DNA of 64,000 nucleotides from Eudoraea adriatica DSM 19308 (GTDB lineage: Bacteria > Bacteroidota > Bacteroidia > Flavobacteriales > Flavobacteriaceae): the NCBI RefSeq assembly GCF_000382125.1, contig NZ_KB907547.1, forward strand, positions 372,001 to 436,000, read 5' to 3'. A model generated the notes under the pieces. It did not search any database. It was not told where the DNA came from and was given only the letters and a program-made list of their open reading frames with translations. Numbering within the stretch: position 1 is the stretch's first letter; every line of letters begins with the position of its first letter. The position numbers and the translations under genes are program-made. Below, one piece after another: positions 61,350 to 64,000 of this stretch.

Positions 61350-62390
61350 TTAGGGAGACGGATCTGGTATATTATTGTGAATAGATTCAATCTCAATTAA
61401 CAGCTCATCCGAGAGGTCAACTTCAATACTGGATATATTTTCTTCGAGTTGTTTCATAGAGGTTGCCCCTATAATATTACTGGTTACAAATGGTCTGGAA
61501 TTTACGAATGCAAGCGCCATTTTAGTTAGTGAAAGATTATGCTCACGCGCAAGTTCATAATATTCCTGGGTAGCCCGGTTCGCATTGTCGCTGCTGTATC
61601 GGCTATATGCCGGGAATAGTGTGATTCTGGCATTTGCAGGTTTCATACCTCCCATATACTTTCCACTTAAAACTCCAAATCCCAAAGGCGAATAGGCCAG
61701 GAGGCCAATATTTTCTCGTATCGAAATTTCTGAAAGCCCTACTTCAAACTGGCGGTTTAATAGATTATATGGATTCTGTATCGTAATCATTCTGGGTAAA
61801 CTGGAGTGCACCTTGCTCTCTTCCAAAAAACGCATGGTTCCCCAGGGAGTTTCATTGGAAAGCCCTACATGTCTTATTTTACCAGCATTTATGAGATCCC
61901 TTAGCGTTTCCAATACCTGGTGAATGTTATCCTGCCAATGATCTGTAAGATCATGTTGGTAACCTCTTTTTCCAAAATAGTTGGTGCTGCGTTCCGGCCA
62001 ATGCAATTGATATAAATCAATATAATCCGTTTGAAGTCGTTCCAGACTTCCTTCAATCGCTTCAACTAAAGATTCCTTCCTAAAACCGGTTGATCTGATA
62101 AACTTGGTAAAATCCGCTTTCCCGGCAATCTTTGTGCCCAGAATAATCTTGTCTCTTTTTCCCGTTTTCTTAAACCAGTTGCCAATTATTTTTTCGGTAT
62201 CAGCATATCTGTCGGGATGGGCAGGGATAGGGTAAAGTTCTGCAGTGTCAAAAAAATTTATTCCCTGATCAACTGCATAATCCATTTGCTGATGTCCTTC
62301 CTCTTCCGAATTCTGGCGGCCCCAGGTCATTGTACCCAAACAAATCTTACTGACTTCTATATTCGTGTGAGGTAATTTTTTATATATCAT
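61350..62390 (-). CDS. NAD(P)H-dependent aldo/keto reductase
   Basis: This 346-residue enzyme has the AKR barrel motifs: GLSEISI-type strands, INFFDTAELYPIP with the catalytic Asp/Tyr, the Lys in LGTKIAGK and His in LYQLHWPERS, and the NADP-binding GATSMKQLEENI near the C-terminus. It resembles the Tas/YajO group. The substrate is unknown. The ATG at 62390 (MIYKKLPHTNIEVS) is preferred over a TTG two codons upstream. It is downstream of xth by about 75 bases. Confidence 0.92.
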   Translation of the reverse strand: MIYKKLPHTNIEVSKICLGTMTWGRQNSEEEGHQQMDYAVDQGINFFDTAELYPIPAHPDRYADTEKIIGNWFKKTGKRDKIILGTKIAGKADFTKFIRSTGFRKESLVEAIEGSLERLQTDYIDLYQLHWPERSTNYFGKRGYQHDLTDHWQDNIHQVLETLRDLINAGKIRHVGLSNETPWGTMRFLEESKVHSSLPRMITIQNPYNLLNRQFEVGLSEISIRENIGLLAYSPLGFGVLSGKYMGGMKPANARITLFPAYSRYSSDNANRATQEYYELAREHNLSLTKMALAFVNSRPFVTSNIIGATSMKQLEENISSIEVDLSDELLIEIESIHNNIPDPSP

Positions 62391-62465
62391 AGGCAAATGC
62401 TATCCTTTCTTTGACAAGACAAATTTAATGATTCCGATGTTTACATTTTATTAAGCATACTTTAA

Positions 62466-63230
62466 TTATTCATGTAATTCAACCAGAATCGGGCAATGAT
62501 CACTATGTCTTGCTTCCGAAAGTATTACAGAACGCTTTAGTCTATCCTCAAGGCTACGGCTTACCATTCCATAATCCAGGCGCCACCCCTTATTGTTATT
62601 GCGGGCATTAGCCCTGTAACTCCACCAGGTGTAATTATGTGGCTCTTTGTTAAAAAACCTAAAGCTGTCTATAAATCCGCTATCTATAAAATTCCCTATC
62701 CATTCGCGTTCAACAGGTAAAAAACCTGAAACATTCTTATTCCTGACCGGATCGTGAATATCGATGGCCTCATGGCAAATATTGTAATCTCCGCAAATTA
62801 TAAGATTGGGGTGTTCCACTTTAACTCTATCTATATATGATTGCAGATCTGCCATATATTGCAATTTCAGGTCTAATCTGGCCAGGTTAGTCCCTGAAGG
62901 AAGGTACATGCTCATAATGGAAACCCCGTTAAAATCTGCGCGAAGATTCCTGCCTTCAAAGTCCATATAGTCTATTCCAGTTCCATATTCTACATGGTCC
63001 GGGCGGTTTTTAGACAAAATGGCAACCCCGCTGTATCCTTTTTTTTGAGCACTAAACCAGTGATTATAATTATATCCGATATTATCAAAAACACTTAGAT
63101 CTAATTGATCTTTCATTGCCTTTATTTCCTGAAGACAAATCACATCCGGATCAACCTGTTGGAGCCATTCCAGAAAACCTTTGTTAAGGGCCGCCCTGAT
63201 TCCGTTTACATTGTACGAGACTATTTTCAA
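62466..63230 (-). CDS. xth: Exodeoxyribonuclease III family AP endonuclease
   Basis: This 254-residue enzyme cleaves DNA at abasic sites. It has the N-terminal SYNVNGIRAALNKG, the metal Glu in CLQEIKAMKDQ, GYSGVAILSK, CGDYNICHEAIDIHDP, and the catalytic RLDYGMVSRS and ARHSDHCPILVEL. The start is a TTG at 63230, giving MKIVSYNVNG, the family N-terminus; the 28-residue in-frame extension to 63314 is unconserved-looking. Length then matches the family. Confidence 0.95.
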   Translation of the reverse strand: MKIVSYNVNGIRAALNKGFLEWLQQVDPDVICLQEIKAMKDQLDLSVFDNIGYNYNHWFSAQKKGYSGVAILSKNRPDHVEYGTGIDYMDFEGRNLRADFNGVSIMSMYLPSGTNLARLDLKLQYMADLQSYIDRVKVEHPNLIICGDYNICHEAIDIHDPVRNKNVSGFLPVEREWIGNFIDSGFIDSFRFFNKEPHNYTWWSYRANARNNNKGWRLDYGMVSRSLEDRLKRSVILSEARHSDHCPILVELHE

Positions 63231-63527
63231 ACCTATTTTATTTATTTTCAAAAATAGTGAATGTTTAATCCAACCTGCAAAATGTATTATACTATATGGA
63301 TTAAGAATGGCCAATATATAAAATGTGCTTTTCTTTTTGAAGTCGGGTTTTGTAAAGGCAGGTCAATACCATTTCACGATTTTATTTGACTCGATATTCC
63401 AAAGGTGACAAACCTGCATTTTTTTTAAAAGATTTATTATTGAAGGGTATTAATAATGATTGCTTAAAATAAGGCACAGCAGCCTTAATCTAGCTTTTAT
63501 ACCTATTTTTGGAATTCATACAATTTA
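63231..63527. other. Intergenic region with no supported gene
   Basis: These 297 bases separate xth from the last receptor gene. Apart from the in-frame non-coding extension of xth and an AT-rich stretch near 63440-63480, I see no gene, repeat or strong promoter match. Confidence 0.5.
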
Positions 63528-64000
63528 ATGAAGTACTACTTTTTACTTTTTATCCTATTTGCAAACTGTTTCTTTGGGCTTTCGCAAGAAAAAGAAAAGG
63601 ATACTATTACCTACCTTAATGAAGTAATAATTTATAATCCTATTAGAGCTAACAAAACTCTTGGGATTACGCAATCGACAATTATTCGGGAAAATGCGTT
63701 TCAAAATCACAGTCCGATTGATTTAGCCTCATCAATTAATCAGATCTCCGGGGTTTATTTACTTTCAGGCGCGCTAAACACTAACCGAATAACCATCCGG
63801 GGAGTTGGTGCACGCACCCCTTTTGGAACAGATAAACTACGTTTATATTTTATGGATATTCCGGTTACAAATGGCAGTGGTTTTTCTACTATTGAAGCTT
63901 TTGATCTGGAAAACCTAAATTCAATGGAGGTAATTAAAGGGCCTAAAGGAACTGCCTACGGAACAAATCTGGGAGGGGCCATACTCCTTAAACCAAAAGA
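63528..64000 (+). CDS. TonB-dependent receptor, 5' part only
   Basis: The frame opens with a signal peptide (MKYYFLLFILFANCFFGLSQ) and reads for 157 codons to the window edge, including a plug domain: HSPIDLASSINQISGVYLLS, RITIRGVGARTPFGTDKLRL, MDIPVTNGSGFSTIEAFDL and EVIKGPKGTAYGTNLGGAI. The RGVG and KGPKG motifs are typical of TonB plugs. No carboxypeptidase-like domain precedes the plug, unlike the receptor at 48739-51525. The rest lies outside the window, so the ligand cannot be judged. Confidence 0.9.
   Translation, partial: MKYYFLLFILFANCFFGLSQEKEKDTITYLNEVIIYNPIRANKTLGITQSTIIRENAFQNHSPIDLASSINQISGVYLLSGALNTNRITIRGVGARTPFGTDKLRLYFMDIPVTNGSGFSTIEAFDLENLNSMEVIKGPKGTAYGTNLGGAILLKPK

Noticed and set aside
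63231-63314. 28-residue extension of xth
   Set aside because: The family N-terminus begins at the TTG at 63230; the extra residues look non-coding.

Overview
The window is 64 kb of chromosomal core DNA from a member of the Bacteroidota, almost certainly the family Flavobacteriaceae. The evidence is low GC, gliding-motility genes gldD and gldE, DUF4270 and SusC-like TonB-dependent receptors, Bacteroidota-type promoters (TTTG-N19-TAnnTTTG) at several sites, few Shine-Dalgarno sites and frequent TTG/GTG starts. I see no insertion sequences, prophage, CRISPR array, rRNA or tRNA. Genes are dense and the coding is uniform, with no clear sign of recent transfer. The last gene, a TonB-dependent receptor, runs off the right edge.

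Layout. 0-5.2 kb: a TetR-controlled export operon (tetR, ABC half-transporter, HlyD-type adaptor, TolC-type channel, all minus strand), preceded by three evenly spaced palindromic operator-like sites. 5.3-11.7 kb: tag, two small envelope genes, aat, a DUF3127 OB-fold protein with an SSB-like tail, a flavin reductase, an orphan sensor kinase with a zinc-ribbon membrane protein, HIT and greA. 11.9-18.5 kb: a Rieske-like lipoprotein, then a probable thiamine-uptake locus (TPP-riboswitch-controlled TonB receptor, DUF4301, NadR-like kinase, PnuC/PnuT-type transporter, YkoF-type thiamine-binding protein) and a phosphopantetheinyl transferase. 18.5-25.5 kb: ahcY, rpmA-rplU, DUF4199, an active/inactive M16 peptidase pair and a small lipoprotein. 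25.5-35.3 kb: a PLP-dependent dehydratase, the mutY-ssb-gldE-gldD operon, an HU-type protein, a 29-residue basic protein, rng, a debranching-enzyme-like lipoprotein and recX. 35.3-45.2 kb: a fatty acid hydroxylase, a GNAT protein, a JmjC-like oxygenase, then the biotin cluster (bioB, ketosynthase, bioA, bioD, DUF2007, bioF) interrupted by a Coa1-like gene on the other strand, and another GNAT gene. 45.2-51.5 kb: atpD-atpC and a TonB receptor/GDSL lipoprotein pair. 51.7-63.2 kb: glmS, DUF4270, a half-length glycogen-synthase-like protein, and divergently panC-panD, a flippase-like protein, an esterase-fold protein without its nucleophile, and radA; then an aldo/keto reductase and xth. 63.5 kb to the end: the start of a TonB receptor.

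How the genes work together. Most modules are housekeeping: cofactor supply (biotin, pantothenate/CoA, thiamine), translation and transcription (L21, L27, GreA, RNase G), DNA repair (Tag, MutY, SSB, RadA, Xth, RecX), the envelope (M16 pair, TonB receptors, GlmS) and gliding. The most interesting points are: the thiamine locus whose kinase would conventionally be called NadR-like; the ABC transporter with degenerate catalytic motifs; the DUF3127 protein ending in the same DDLPF tail as the local SSB; the three-site operator array; a ketosynthase inside the biotin cluster; and a 23-codon ORF whose start and stop overlap the bioD stop and bioA start. No database search could be run, so family names rest on motifs recognised by eye.
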